Of a DNA stretch of 51,135 bases, positions 39,769 to 47,789 are shown piece after piece. The position numbers and the translations under genes were made by a program. The notes below the pieces were generated by a model that made no database searches, was not told the origin of the DNA, and worked only from the letters and a program-made list of their open reading frames with translations. Position 1 is the first letter of the stretch, and every line of letters begins with the position of its first letter. Source of the stretch: Clostridiales bacterium (GTDB lineage: Bacteria > Bacillota > Clostridia > Christensenellales > Borkfalkiaceae); NCBI GenBank assembly GCA_003538975.1, contig DPQQ01000003.1, forward strand, positions 119,858 to 170,992, read 5' to 3'.

Positions 39769-39797
39769 TTGAAAGTTATTCCTTTTTATACTATAAT
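39769..39797 (+). promoter_or_regulatory. Sigma-A promoter of the MORN gene
   Basis: TTGAAA (39769-39774), 17 bases, TATAAT (39792-39797). A ~110-base leader follows. Confidence 0.82.
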
Positions 39798-39914
39798 ATA
39801 TAATAATAACGATATAAACGGGGAAGTATGTCCTGAAATACGGGCGGAGGGGTTTCGTTTATAAATAAACGTTAAAAGCAAACTCGGGTTTCCGATATGC
39901 CTCGGGAGAAAATT

Positions 39915-41186
39915 ATGTCAGAAAAGTTGCAGCCGGAAGTTAAAAAATCCGTCGCGCTTACAACAGCCGACGGTAAAAAGCTTAAGAGCAGAACGTATTC
40001 TTACAAAAACGGCGACCGCTATCAGGGTACGTGTTTTGAAGGAAGACGTAACGGTTACGGCGTCTACAATTATAAAAACGGCGATAAGTACGACGGCGAA
40101 TGGGCAGACGATATGAGAGACGGTTACGGCGTTTATACTTACGCGAGCGGCGCGCTCTACGACGGGGACTGGAAGTTCGGTTTGAGAGACGGAACCGGTT
40201 TTGCGGCGTATGCGGACGGAATCCGCTATAACGGCGAATGGGAAAACGATAAACGCAACGGCTTCGGCATAGTGGTCTATCCCAACGGAGACGTTTATAA
40301 GGCGGAATTCAAAGACGATTTAGTCGACGGCAAAGCGTATTATGCGGGTGCGAACGGCAAATATTTCGAAGCGGATTTTGAAAAAGGTCAGGCGGTTCTT
40401 ATCAGAAAGATCGAAAAAACCGTTTACGACGAGGCCGAAATGCTTCGCACGCAGGAACTCGCGATTCCTCTTAACGTCAGATATTACGGCAAACTCGATT
40501 ATGCCGGCGAATATTACGAAGGCGACATTATCGGAAAAACTCCCGACGGACTCGGCAAGTACGTTATTTCGGACGAAGATTATTACAAAGGCGAATTCAA
40601 GAACGGTCTCATGGACGGCTACGGCGTAAGGTATTACGCTAAAAACGTCTGGTACAAAGGCTATTTTGTTGCGGACGAGATGAACGGCAAGGGCGAATAT
40701 CATTTTGCGGACGGTTCGTATTACGTCGGCGATTTCAAGGGTAACAGTATAGACGGCGAAGGCGTTTATTACCACGCTGACGGCGGAAGAAGCGAAGGCT
40801 CTTTCGATAAAAACGTTTTAAGCGGAAAAATCAAAGAATACAATACCGACGGTTCGCGCTTTGTCGGCGTGATTGCGGACGGCAAGAGAACGGGAGAAGG
40901 AACGATTTATCTCGAAAACGGCGCTATGCTTTCGGGTAATTACAAAAACGGCAAACTCGACGGAAAGGCTACTTATACGGACGGCGGAAAAAAGACTAAA
41001 AGAGTTTATAAGCACGGCGTCTGCATAAAAGACGGCGGCAAGAGGCTTTACCCGGCGGCGGAATTCTTCGACGACGGTCCCGCTTCCGAATTTTTTGACA
41101 ACAAACCGCTCAAAGGTTTCGATAATTACGAAAACGTAGAAATTATAAATAACTACGAAACCGAAGACGAAAAGACCGCGGAATAA
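39915..41186 (+). CDS. MORN-repeat protein
   Basis: A 423-residue protein built almost entirely of ~23-residue MORN repeats of the form Y-x-G-x-(W/F)-x5-G-x-G, for example YKNGDKYDGEWADDMRDGYG, YKGEFKNGLMDGYG and YYVGDFKGNSIDGEG. I count roughly eleven or twelve, in two blocks split by a linker at ~165-200. MORN arrays make long beta platforms for protein or lipid binding. There is no signal peptide, so it is cytoplasmic. GGGAGA decides the ATG at 39915, over another six codons earlier. Confidence 0.92.
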   Translation: MSEKLQPEVKKSVALTTADGKKLKSRTYSYKNGDRYQGTCFEGRRNGYGVYNYKNGDKYDGEWADDMRDGYGVYTYASGALYDGDWKFGLRDGTGFAAYADGIRYNGEWENDKRNGFGIVVYPNGDVYKAEFKDDLVDGKAYYAGANGKYFEADFEKGQAVLIRKIEKTVYDEAEMLRTQELAIPLNVRYYGKLDYAGEYYEGDIIGKTPDGLGKYVISDEDYYKGEFKNGLMDGYGVRYYAKNVWYKGYFVADEMNGKGEYHFADGSYYVGDFKGNSIDGEGVYYHADGGRSEGSFDKNVLSGKIKEYNTDGSRFVGVIADGKRTGEGTIYLENGAMLSGNYKNGKLDGKATYTDGGKKTKRVYKHGVCIKDGGKRLYPAAEFFDDGPASEFFDNKPLKGFDNYENVEIINNYETEDEKTAE

Positions 41187-41205
41187 AATAAAAAACAACA
41201 AAAAT

Positions 41206-41231
41206 AAAAAGGCTCGGTTGAGCCTTTTTTT
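41206..41231. terminator. Bidirectional terminator after the MORN gene
   Basis: AAAAAGGCTC pairs with GAGCCTTTTT around GGTT, with a run of T. Confidence 0.9.
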
Positions 41232-41257
41232 ATGTTGTGTTTTAATTTACGGTATTA

Positions 41258-41273
41258 TTTCAATGATACAGGT
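41258..41273 (-). repeat. Intergenic repeat copy 5 (degenerate)
   Basis: On the minus strand, ACCTGTATC-ATT-GAAA: the outer parts fit and the centre differs. It is preceded by TTTTACATT and lies 17 bases past the trxB stop. Confidence 0.6.
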
Positions 41274-41289
41274 AATGTAAAAAAACGCC

Positions 41290-42192
41290 TTATTTATTAT
41301 TGTCGAGATACCTACACGCCGCGAGAGCCGCAACCGCACCGTCGGAGCATGCGGTGGTAACCTGTCTTACGTTTTTGTTACGGCAATCGCCGGCGACGAA
41401 TATACCGTTACCGACGGTAAGTTTTTCGTCGGTATCGACGTAGCCTCTGTTATCGAGGGGAAGGACGTTTCTGAAGGCTTCGTTCTGCGGAACGAGGCCT
41501 ATCGCCATAAACACGCCGTCGACTAAAAGTTCTTTTTCTTCGCCGTTATTGTTTTTTACGGCGATTCCGGTAAGATCTTCGTTTCCGATATAACCGGTGA
41601 GAACGGTTCCCGTTATTACTTCGACGTTTTGTTTAGAGTAGACTTCGTCCGCGAGTTTCTTTTCGCCGGTCAGAAAGTCGAGATTCTGAACGACGTAAAT
41701 TTTTTTACAAAGGTCTGATAACAGAATGGTCTCCTGCAGGGCGGAATTACCGCCGCCGACGACCGCTACGGTCTTGTCTTTATAAAACGCTCCGTCGCAT
41801 ACCGCGCAGAATGATATTCCGTTTCCGACGAATTTGTCTTCGCCGGCTAAGCCTAACAGTCTGTGTTTCGCTCCTGTGGCGATTATAACGGTTTTAGCCT
41901 GAAATTCGCCCGAATCGGTGATTACGGTTTTAACTTCGCCGTCTTTTATTTCCGTCGCTTCGGCGGGTTCGAATTCGCCGCCCTGTTCGATAACCTGATC
42001 TACCATCTTTTCGGCAAATTCGTTGCCGGTAAGACTGATGAATCCCGGGATATTTTCTACTTTCGGGGAAAATGTGATCTGTCCGCCGAATACGTTCTTT
42101 TCGATAACGAGAACGGTTTTGTTTGCTCTTCTTGCGTATAAAGCTGCGGTGAGACCTGCGGGACCGCCGCCTATAATTATAATATCGTACAT
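41290..42192 (-). CDS. trxB: Thioredoxin reductase
   Basis: A 300-residue FAD/NADPH enzyme. Motifs: FAD site IIGGGPAGLTAALYARR, redox CAVCDG at ~133-138, NADPH site VVGGGNSALQE and the C-terminal GIFVAGDCR. Length is normal. It is on the same strand 90 bases after nrdD, with a terminator between. The neighbouring NrdD has a fused redoxin domain that a TrxB-type enzyme could reduce. AAAAGGT precedes the ATG. Confidence 0.96.
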   Translation of the reverse strand: MYDIIIIGGGPAGLTAALYARRANKTVLVIEKNVFGGQITFSPKVENIPGFISLTGNEFAEKMVDQVIEQGGEFEPAEATEIKDGEVKTVITDSGEFQAKTVIIATGAKHRLLGLAGEDKFVGNGISFCAVCDGAFYKDKTVAVVGGGNSALQETILLSDLCKKIYVVQNLDFLTGEKKLADEVYSKQNVEVITGTVLTGYIGNEDLTGIAVKNNNGEEKELLVDGVFMAIGLVPQNEAFRNVLPLDNRGYVDTDEKLTVGNGIFVAGDCRNKNVRQVTTACSDGAVAALAACRYLDNNK

Positions 42193-42238
42193 AATTTTAC
42201 CTTTTAGTGATATTTTATAAAATAAATTTCAAAAACAA

Positions 42239-42267
42239 CGGGCGGCGGACCGTAATCCGCCGCCCGG
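42239..42267 (-). terminator. Intrinsic terminator after nrdD
   Basis: A perfect 10-bp GC-rich stem (GGGCGGCGGA/TCCGCCGCCC) with a six-base loop, followed on the minus strand by GTTGTTTTT. Confidence 0.88.
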
Positions 42268-42282
42268 CTTTTTATTTACTTA

Positions 42283-44658
42283 TCAGTCGTGAAGGAACTT
42301 TCTTATATCCGAAACGCCTACGTATTTCGATACTTCGCCGTCCGCTACCACTACGAGAGTGGGGGCTTGTTTAACGCCGTATTTCGCCGCGAGCTCGGGT
42401 TTGTCGGTGGCGTAAATCTTTTCGTAACCGAAGCCAGCTTTGTCCAAAGTAGCGCAGGCTATTTTGCAATTGGGGCAGGTGGGAGTAGCGAAAAGATATG
42501 CTACGTTTTCTTTATCGTTCGAGATAAGATCGTCGTTAAGGTGCGAATCCGAACCGCAGCAGCATCCGTCGTGGGTGAGCTTCGAGTGAGCTATATCGTA
42601 AACCTTTCTGTCCTTGAATTCCTGCGTCTTACCGTCGTTCCAGTTCTGTACGGGACGATAGTAACCGGTGATTCTCGAATAAACTTCGGTGTTTTCGCCG
42701 CATTCGGGACATTTATAAACTTCGCCGGCGATGTATCCGTGGTTCTTGCATACCGAGTATGTGGGTGACATCGTGTAGTAAGGAAGCTTGTAGTTTTCGG
42801 CAATCTTTCTTACAAGGTTCGCCGCCGCCTTCCAGTCGGGGAGCTTTTCGCCGAGGAACGCGTGGAATACCGTACCCGAAGTATAGAGAGTCTGAAGTTT
42901 GTCCTGAATATCGAGTGCGGAGAATATATCTTCGGTATATCCTACGGGAAGATGCGAGCTGTTGGTGTAGTAGGGAGTGTCGTTTTTCGTCTTCGCCGCG
43001 GTGATGATGTCCGGATAGCGTTTGACGTCGTGTTTTGCGAGTCTGTATGCGGTGGATTCGGCGGGAGTCGCTTCCAGGTTATAAAGATCGCCGTATTCTT
43101 CCTGATAGTCCGAAAGTCTTTCTCTCATATGGTTGAGAACGTTCACGGTGAAGTCCTGAGCTTCCTTATGAGTCATGTCCTTTCTTATCCAGTTCGCATT
43201 GAGGCAGGCTTCGTTCATACCGACGAGACCTATCGTGGAGAAGTGGTTGTTGAACGTTCCGAGATATCTCTTGGTGTAGGGATATAAGCCGTTTTCGAGA
43301 AGCTTGGTTATAACGGTACGTTTAACTTTAAGCGATCTCGCCGAAATATCCATAAGCTTGTCGAGACGCGCGTAGAAGTCCGCTTCGTCCTTTGCAAGGT
43401 AAGCTATTCTCGGCATATTGATGGTAACTACGCCTACGGAGCCGGTAGATTCGCCGCTTCCGAAGTAGCCGCCCGATTTTTTACGGAGTTCTCTTAAATC
43501 GAGTCTCAATCTGCAGCACATGGAACGTACGTCCGACGGTTCCATATCGCTGTTGATATAGTTGGAGAAGTAAGGCGTGCCGTATTTAGCGGTCATTTCG
43601 AAAAGAAGACGATTGTTTTCGGTATCGGACCAGTCGAAGTCCTTCGTTATCGAGTAAGTGGGGATAGGATACTGGAAGCCTCTGCCGTTTGCGTCGCCTT
43701 CGATCATGATTTCGATAAAGGCTTTGTTGACCATCGCCATTTCTTTGACGCAGTCTTTGTATCTGAAGTCCGTTTCCTTTCCGCCGACGATACAGTTAAG
43801 CTCCGCAAGGTCGTTGGGAACCGTCCAGTCGAGAGTTACGTTGGTGAACGGCGACTGAGTACCCCATCTCGACGGAGTATTTACGCCGTATACGAACGAC
43901 TGTATGCACTGTTTTACTTCCTTATAAGAGAGGTTGTCTTTTTTAACGAATGGAGCAAGATAAGTATCGAAAGACGAAAACGCCTGCGCGCCCGCCCATT
44001 CGTTCTGCATAATGCCCAAAAAGTTTACCATTTGGTTGCAGAGAGTGGAAAGGTGGTTTGCGGGGGAAGAGGTTATCTTTCCGGGAACGCCGCCCAGACC
44101 TTCCTGAATAAGCTGTTTAAGAGACCAGCCTGCGCAGTAACCGGTAAGCATCGAAAGATCGTGAATGTGAATATCCGCGTTTCTGTGAGCGTTCGCGATT
44201 TCTTCGTCGTATACTTCCGAAAGCCAGTAGTTTGCGGTAACCGCGCCGGAGTTCGAAAGAATAAGTCCGCCGACCGAATAGGTTACGGTAGAATTTTCTT
44301 TAACTCTCCAGTCGCTGATCTGAAGGTAGTTGTCGACAACCTTTTTATAGTCGAGAAGCGTTTCGTTTACGTTTCTGATTTTTTCTCTCTGTTTACGGTA
44401 TAAAATGTAAGCCTTTGCGACTTCGTCGTAACCGGCTTTTATAAGAACGGTTTCTACGCTGTCCTGAATGTTTTCGACCGAGACTACGCCGTCTTTGATT
44501 TTGAGTTCGAAATCCGCGGTAACTTTAAGCGCTAAAAAGTCTATCGTATCGGGATTATACTCCATGCGGCATGCATTGAACGCCTTTTCGATGGCGTTTC
44601 TGATCTTCGATAAATCGAAGTCGACGGTCTTGCCGTCTCTTTTGACTACTCTGTACAT
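42283..44658 (-). CDS. nrdD: Anaerobic ribonucleoside-triphosphate reductase with C-terminal redoxin domain
   Basis: A 791-residue class III ribonucleotide reductase making dNTPs without oxygen. Residues 1-~90 are the ATP-cone (KRDGKTVDFDLSKIRNAIEK). The glycyl-radical barrel follows. A zinc site has CKNHGYIAGEVYKCPECGE, and the radical Gly is at about residue 665 in RITGYYRP. After a GCCCGS stretch, residues ~717-791 form a thioredoxin/glutaredoxin-like domain with CPNC (728-731) and the cis-Pro QAPTLVVV. The fused redoxin suggests a thiol reductant rather than formate. AAGGAG sets the start. Paired NrdR boxes and a leader terminator lie upstream. Confidence 0.96.
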   Translation of the reverse strand: MYRVVKRDGKTVDFDLSKIRNAIEKAFNACRMEYNPDTIDFLALKVTADFELKIKDGVVSVENIQDSVETVLIKAGYDEVAKAYILYRKQREKIRNVNETLLDYKKVVDNYLQISDWRVKENSTVTYSVGGLILSNSGAVTANYWLSEVYDEEIANAHRNADIHIHDLSMLTGYCAGWSLKQLIQEGLGGVPGKITSSPANHLSTLCNQMVNFLGIMQNEWAGAQAFSSFDTYLAPFVKKDNLSYKEVKQCIQSFVYGVNTPSRWGTQSPFTNVTLDWTVPNDLAELNCIVGGKETDFRYKDCVKEMAMVNKAFIEIMIEGDANGRGFQYPIPTYSITKDFDWSDTENNRLLFEMTAKYGTPYFSNYINSDMEPSDVRSMCCRLRLDLRELRKKSGGYFGSGESTGSVGVVTINMPRIAYLAKDEADFYARLDKLMDISARSLKVKRTVITKLLENGLYPYTKRYLGTFNNHFSTIGLVGMNEACLNANWIRKDMTHKEAQDFTVNVLNHMRERLSDYQEEYGDLYNLEATPAESTAYRLAKHDVKRYPDIITAAKTKNDTPYYTNSSHLPVGYTEDIFSALDIQDKLQTLYTSGTVFHAFLGEKLPDWKAAANLVRKIAENYKLPYYTMSPTYSVCKNHGYIAGEVYKCPECGENTEVYSRITGYYRPVQNWNDGKTQEFKDRKVYDIAHSKLTHDGCCCGSDSHLNDDLISNDKENVAYLFATPTCPNCKIACATLDKAGFGYEKIYATDKPELAAKYGVKQAPTLVVVADGEVSKYVGVSDIRKFLHD

Positions 44659-44722
44659 AGCTTCTTCTCCTTATTGTATATATTTGAAAGTAATTATTTA
44701 AATGTATTCGTATTTATGTCTA

Positions 44723-44755
44723 TAAAAAACCCAAGCGGATTTTATCCGCCGGTTG
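44723..44755 (-). terminator. Terminator within the nrdD leader (possible attenuator)
   Basis: On the minus strand, GCGGAT pairs with ATCCGC around AAA, extended by CC/GG, and runs into GTTTTTTAT. It lies downstream of the nrdD promoter and ~65 bases before the ATG. Confidence 0.7.
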
Positions 44756-44787
44756 CTTTTTCTTTATAAAAGTCCCGAAGCATATTG

Positions 44788-44816
44788 ATTGTAACACCAA
44801 AAAACCCTGTTGTCAA
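44788..44816 (-). promoter_or_regulatory. Sigma-A promoter of nrdD
   Basis: On the minus strand, TTGACA (44811-44816), 17 bases, TACAAT (44788-44793). Confidence 0.9.
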
Positions 44817-44824
44817 TAGAAAAG

Positions 44825-44840
44825 GCACAAGATATTGTGC
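44825..44840. promoter_or_regulatory. NrdR box 1
   Basis: GCACAAGATATTGTGC fits the NrdR core C-WATATATW-G with CAC/GTG flanks. It ends eight bases upstream of the nrdD -35. Confidence 0.8.
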
Positions 44841-44855
44841 CTGATTTTTAAAATG

Positions 44856-44871
44856 TTACAATATATAGTTG
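44856..44871. promoter_or_regulatory. NrdR box 2
   Basis: TTACAATATATAGTTG matches the NrdR core. Its centre is 31 bp from that of box 1, the spacing known for NrdR box pairs. Confidence 0.8.
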
Positions 44872-44882
44872 ACGACAAATCG

Positions 44883-45581
44883 TCAGACTCCGCGTAATTC
44901 TACGTGTTTAACATGCTTTTTCGCAGCTTCTTTCATTAAAAACATGGTTTCTTTATCCGCGGCGGAAAGATTAAGATTCTCTCCTATAAGCGCGCCCGAG
45001 TCGGTAAAATTCTGCAAAAAATAATTTTCGGCACCCGATATTCTTTTTGCGAGAGCTTCTATATCCGCAACCGTGTGAAACTGCTTTACAACGGTCGTGC
45101 GGAATTCGTAAGGAACTTTGCCTTCGATCAAAAAGTCTATGCTTTTGTTTATCGGGGTAAGGTCAAAGTTTTTTACGCCAACCGTTTCGGCATATTTCTC
45201 TTCGCGGTTTTTTACGTCCATCGCGACGTAATCTACAAGTTCTGCGTTAACGAATTCTATAAGCTTATCGGGGAATGTCCCGTTCGTGTCGAGCTTGACC
45301 TTGAACCCCATGTCTTTTATTTTCGCTATAAAAACGTCTATGTCGCTCTGCAAAAGAGGTTCTCCGCCGGTTATCGCTACGCCGTCAAGTAAGCCTTTTC
45401 TGGATCTGATATAACCTAAAACGTCTTCGGTATCATAGTAAGAAGACGGATCGAGCTTCGTCACGAGAGCCGAATTGTGGCAGAAGGGGCATCTTAAATT
45501 GCAGCCGCCGGTGAACACCGTGCAGGCAACCTTACCCGGAAAGTCCAAAAGCGTAAGTTTCTGAAAGCCCGAAACGATCAT
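44883..45581 (-). CDS. nrdG: Anaerobic ribonucleotide reductase activase (radical SAM)
   Basis: A 232-residue radical SAM enzyme that installs the glycyl radical on NrdD. The CxxxCxxC motif is CNLRCPFC at ~26-33, followed by ITGGEPLLQ (SAM-binding GGE) and LDTNGTFPD. I chose the ATG at 45581 because GGGAGGG precedes it and the promoter at 45667-45695 overlaps an earlier in-frame ATG. It lies upstream of nrdD on the same strand but with its own promoter. A palindrome sits in its leader. The PflA/NrdG split is set by the neighbouring nrdD. Confidence 0.93.
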   Translation of the reverse strand: MIVSGFQKLTLLDFPGKVACTVFTGGCNLRCPFCHNSALVTKLDPSSYYDTEDVLGYIRSRKGLLDGVAITGGEPLLQSDIDVFIAKIKDMGFKVKLDTNGTFPDKLIEFVNAELVDYVAMDVKNREEKYAETVGVKNFDLTPINKSIDFLIEGKVPYEFRTTVVKQFHTVADIEALAKRISGAENYFLQNFTDSGALIGENLNLSAADKETMFLMKEAAKKHVKHVELRGV

Positions 45582-45634
45582 GATTCCCTCCCGTAAATTC
45601 GCTCGAAATACTTTCCCGCACGGAACCGTAAAGG

Positions 45635-45649
45635 TTGTCCGTCGGACAA
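45635..45649. promoter_or_regulatory. Palindromic operator-like site in the nrdG leader
   Basis: TTGTCC-GTC-GGACAA is a perfect inverted repeat located just past the predicted transcription start. Its binding protein is unknown. Confidence 0.5.
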
Positions 45650-45666
45650 TTTTCGTAACGATAACT

Positions 45667-45695
45667 ATTATAGCAAATAAGGAGCAACTATTCAA
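45667..45695 (-). promoter_or_regulatory. Sigma-A promoter of nrdG
   Basis: On the minus strand, TTGAAT, 17 bases, TATAAT. Confidence 0.85.
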
Positions 45696-45785
45696 GCGAA
45701 AACCAAAAATAAAACGGATATTTTATTTCCGTACCGGGTAATATTTTTTTCGGAAAATTTTTTGAAAAGATAATAATCGTTATTC

Positions 45786-45814
45786 TTGTAAATATTATCT
45801 TTAAATGATACAAT
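45786..45814 (+). promoter_or_regulatory. Sigma-A promoter of the TPR/DUF4037 operon
   Basis: TTGTAA (45786-45791), 17 bases, TACAAT (45809-45814). Confidence 0.7.
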
Positions 45815-45889
45815 ATTACATGATAATAACAAAATACGCCGCCGTAAAACTTACCGTAAGCGGTAATAAAAAGCGGAAAGGAAATCTGT

Positions 45890-46696
45890 ATGGAAGAATT
45901 CGACTATTTCGGAGAGACGTTCGCCGCGGAACGCCCTAAAAACGCAAACGGAAAAATTCCCGTCGAAAGAGTTATCGAAAAGCTCGACGATTTTTTATCG
46001 AGAAACGATTATTCTTCCGCCGAAAAGCATCTTTTATACTGGCTTTCGGAAGCGAAAGAGTTAAAAGACGTAAGGGGAGAGTTTGCGGTTTCGAACGAGC
46101 TTATGGGACTTTACCGTAAAACGGGTAAAAAGGACGAAGCTTATAAATTTGCCGCCCGCTCGATCGAACTTGCCGGGTATAAAGAGATAAAAGGATCTTC
46201 TTCCGAAGGGACGGCGACGCTTAACGCCGCCACCGTCTATAAAGCGTTCGGCGAACCCGAAAAGGCGGCTTTGTATTACGAAACTGCTAAAGATTTATAC
46301 GAAAAACTTCTTAGTCCGAAAGACGTCCGCCTTGCGGGACTTTACAACAATTACGCGCTCGCTCTCGTCGATATAAAAAGATTTACGGAAGCGGAAGAGT
46401 ATTACGACAAAGCTCTTGAAATTTTATCCGAAAACGCGGACGGCGAACCCGAAGCCGCGATAACGGAACTAAACAAGGCTTCTTTGATAGAAGCGAGAGA
46501 CGGACTCGAAGAGGGAGAAAAGGAAATAGCCGCCTGCGCGGAACGCGCCGCCGCCCTTTTAGATAAAGCGACGAAACGCGACGGCAATTATGCGTTCGTC
46601 TGCGAAAAATGTTCGCCGGTATTCGGCTATTACGGATACTTTTTATACGAAGCGGAATATATGAAGCGCGCCAAAGCTATTTACGAAAGAGTGTAA
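45890..46696 (+). CDS. Tetratricopeptide-repeat protein
   Basis: A 268-residue helical protein with about five TPR units. Examples are FAVSNELMGLYRKTGKKDEA, ATVYKAFGEPEKAALYYETA and NNYALALVDIKRFTEAEEYY. TPRs are protein-binding scaffolds. It starts after AAAGGAAA and ends three bases before the DUF4037 gene, so the two proteins very likely act together. No secretion signal is present. Confidence 0.9.
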   Translation: MEEFDYFGETFAAERPKNANGKIPVERVIEKLDDFLSRNDYSSAEKHLLYWLSEAKELKDVRGEFAVSNELMGLYRKTGKKDEAYKFAARSIELAGYKEIKGSSSEGTATLNAATVYKAFGEPEKAALYYETAKDLYEKLLSPKDVRLAGLYNNYALALVDIKRFTEAEEYYDKALEILSENADGEPEAAITELNKASLIEARDGLEEGEKEIAACAERAAALLDKATKRDGNYAFVCEKCSPVFGYYGYFLYEAEYMKRAKAIYERV

Positions 46697-46699
46697 GAT

Positions 46700-47638
46700 A
46701 TGAAAGGACTCGAACTTGCGGAAAGCTATTATAACGAATTCGGCAAAAAAATGCTCGAAGAATTCCCCGATGTAAAGGATAAACTCGCCGTCGGACTTAT
46801 CGGCAGCGGTTCGGAATGTTTCGGATTCGACGACGATATTTCGACCGACCACGATTTCGAAGCGGGATTTATGATTTTCCTGCCCGGCGAAGACGTAGTT
46901 TCCCGAAGAGACGCGTTTCTGCTTGAAAGAGCGTATTACAAACTCCCCAAAGAATATAGGGGATTTACAAGGGGGTTTTTATCTCCCGTCGGCGGCAACC
47001 GGAAGGGCGTTATAAGTACGGCTGAGTTTTTTGTCGGAAAGACAGGCAGTCCGGACGGCAATCTTACGGTAAGAGAGTGGCTGTCTTTGCCCGAAAATTA
47101 TCTTGCGGAAGCAACGAACGGCAAAATTTTTTGCGATAATTACGGCGAAGTTTCGGCTATACGCAAACGCCTTGCATATTATCCCGAAGACGTAAGGCTC
47201 AAAAAGCTTGCGGGGAATATAATCACGGCAGCTCAGTCGGGGCAGTACAATTATCACAGATGCTATAAACACGGCGAACAATCCGCCGCCCAGCTCGCGG
47301 TGTTCGAATTCGTTAAGTCCGTCGCGGCGATTAAGTTTTTGCTTGAAAAACGCTATATGCCGTTTTACAAATGGAGTTTTAAAGCGTTAAGAACTCTTTT
47401 TGACGGCGAAGAGCTTGAAAAAAGCCTTGATTTTTTAACGACCACTCCGAACGACGAAACATTTTATAAAAAGAAGTCCGAAGTCATAGAGAATATTTCG
47501 GCAAAACTCATTGAAGAAATAAAAAAACAGAATTTAAGCGACTCTTTATCCGGAAATCTCGAAGACCACGCCTATAAGGTGAACGGAAAGATTTCCGACG
47601 GCAATATAAGGAATATGAATATTTTCGCCGGAGTCTGA
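46700..47638 (+). CDS. DUF4037 nucleotidyltransferase-like protein
   Basis: A 312-residue protein. Residues ~33-58 read GLIGSGSECFGFDDDISTDH followed by DFEAGF, a polymerase-beta-type nucleotidyltransferase core (GS and closely spaced Asp). The remainder is helical (DUF4037), with the conserved RREWLSLPE-like REWLSLPENYLAEATNGKIF. The substrate is unknown; related folds transfer nucleotides to small molecules or proteins. It is coupled to the TPR gene three bases upstream. Confidence 0.86.
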   Translation: MKGLELAESYYNEFGKKMLEEFPDVKDKLAVGLIGSGSECFGFDDDISTDHDFEAGFMIFLPGEDVVSRRDAFLLERAYYKLPKEYRGFTRGFLSPVGGNRKGVISTAEFFVGKTGSPDGNLTVREWLSLPENYLAEATNGKIFCDNYGEVSAIRKRLAYYPEDVRLKKLAGNIITAAQSGQYNYHRCYKHGEQSAAQLAVFEFVKSVAAIKFLLEKRYMPFYKWSFKALRTLFDGEELEKSLDFLTTTPNDETFYKKKSEVIENISAKLIEEIKKQNLSDSLSGNLEDHAYKVNGKISDGNIRNMNIFAGV

Positions 47639-47789
47639 AGTTTTAGGTTTGATTCAAATAAAACAATGGCGAAAAATAAACATAGTAATTTTTGACAGTA
47701 TAACCTTAACAATTAGCCGTAAAAAAGGAATATAATAGAAACGTAAAAATAAATAATTCCGTAAAAACATTACGGAACCGGAGGCATAT

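Noticed and set aside
47692..47697. TTGACA as the -35 of nagB
   Set aside because: The only good -10 (TATAAT at 47731) is 33 bases away, and no -10 lies at 17 bases. A weaker -35 near 47706 is more likely used.
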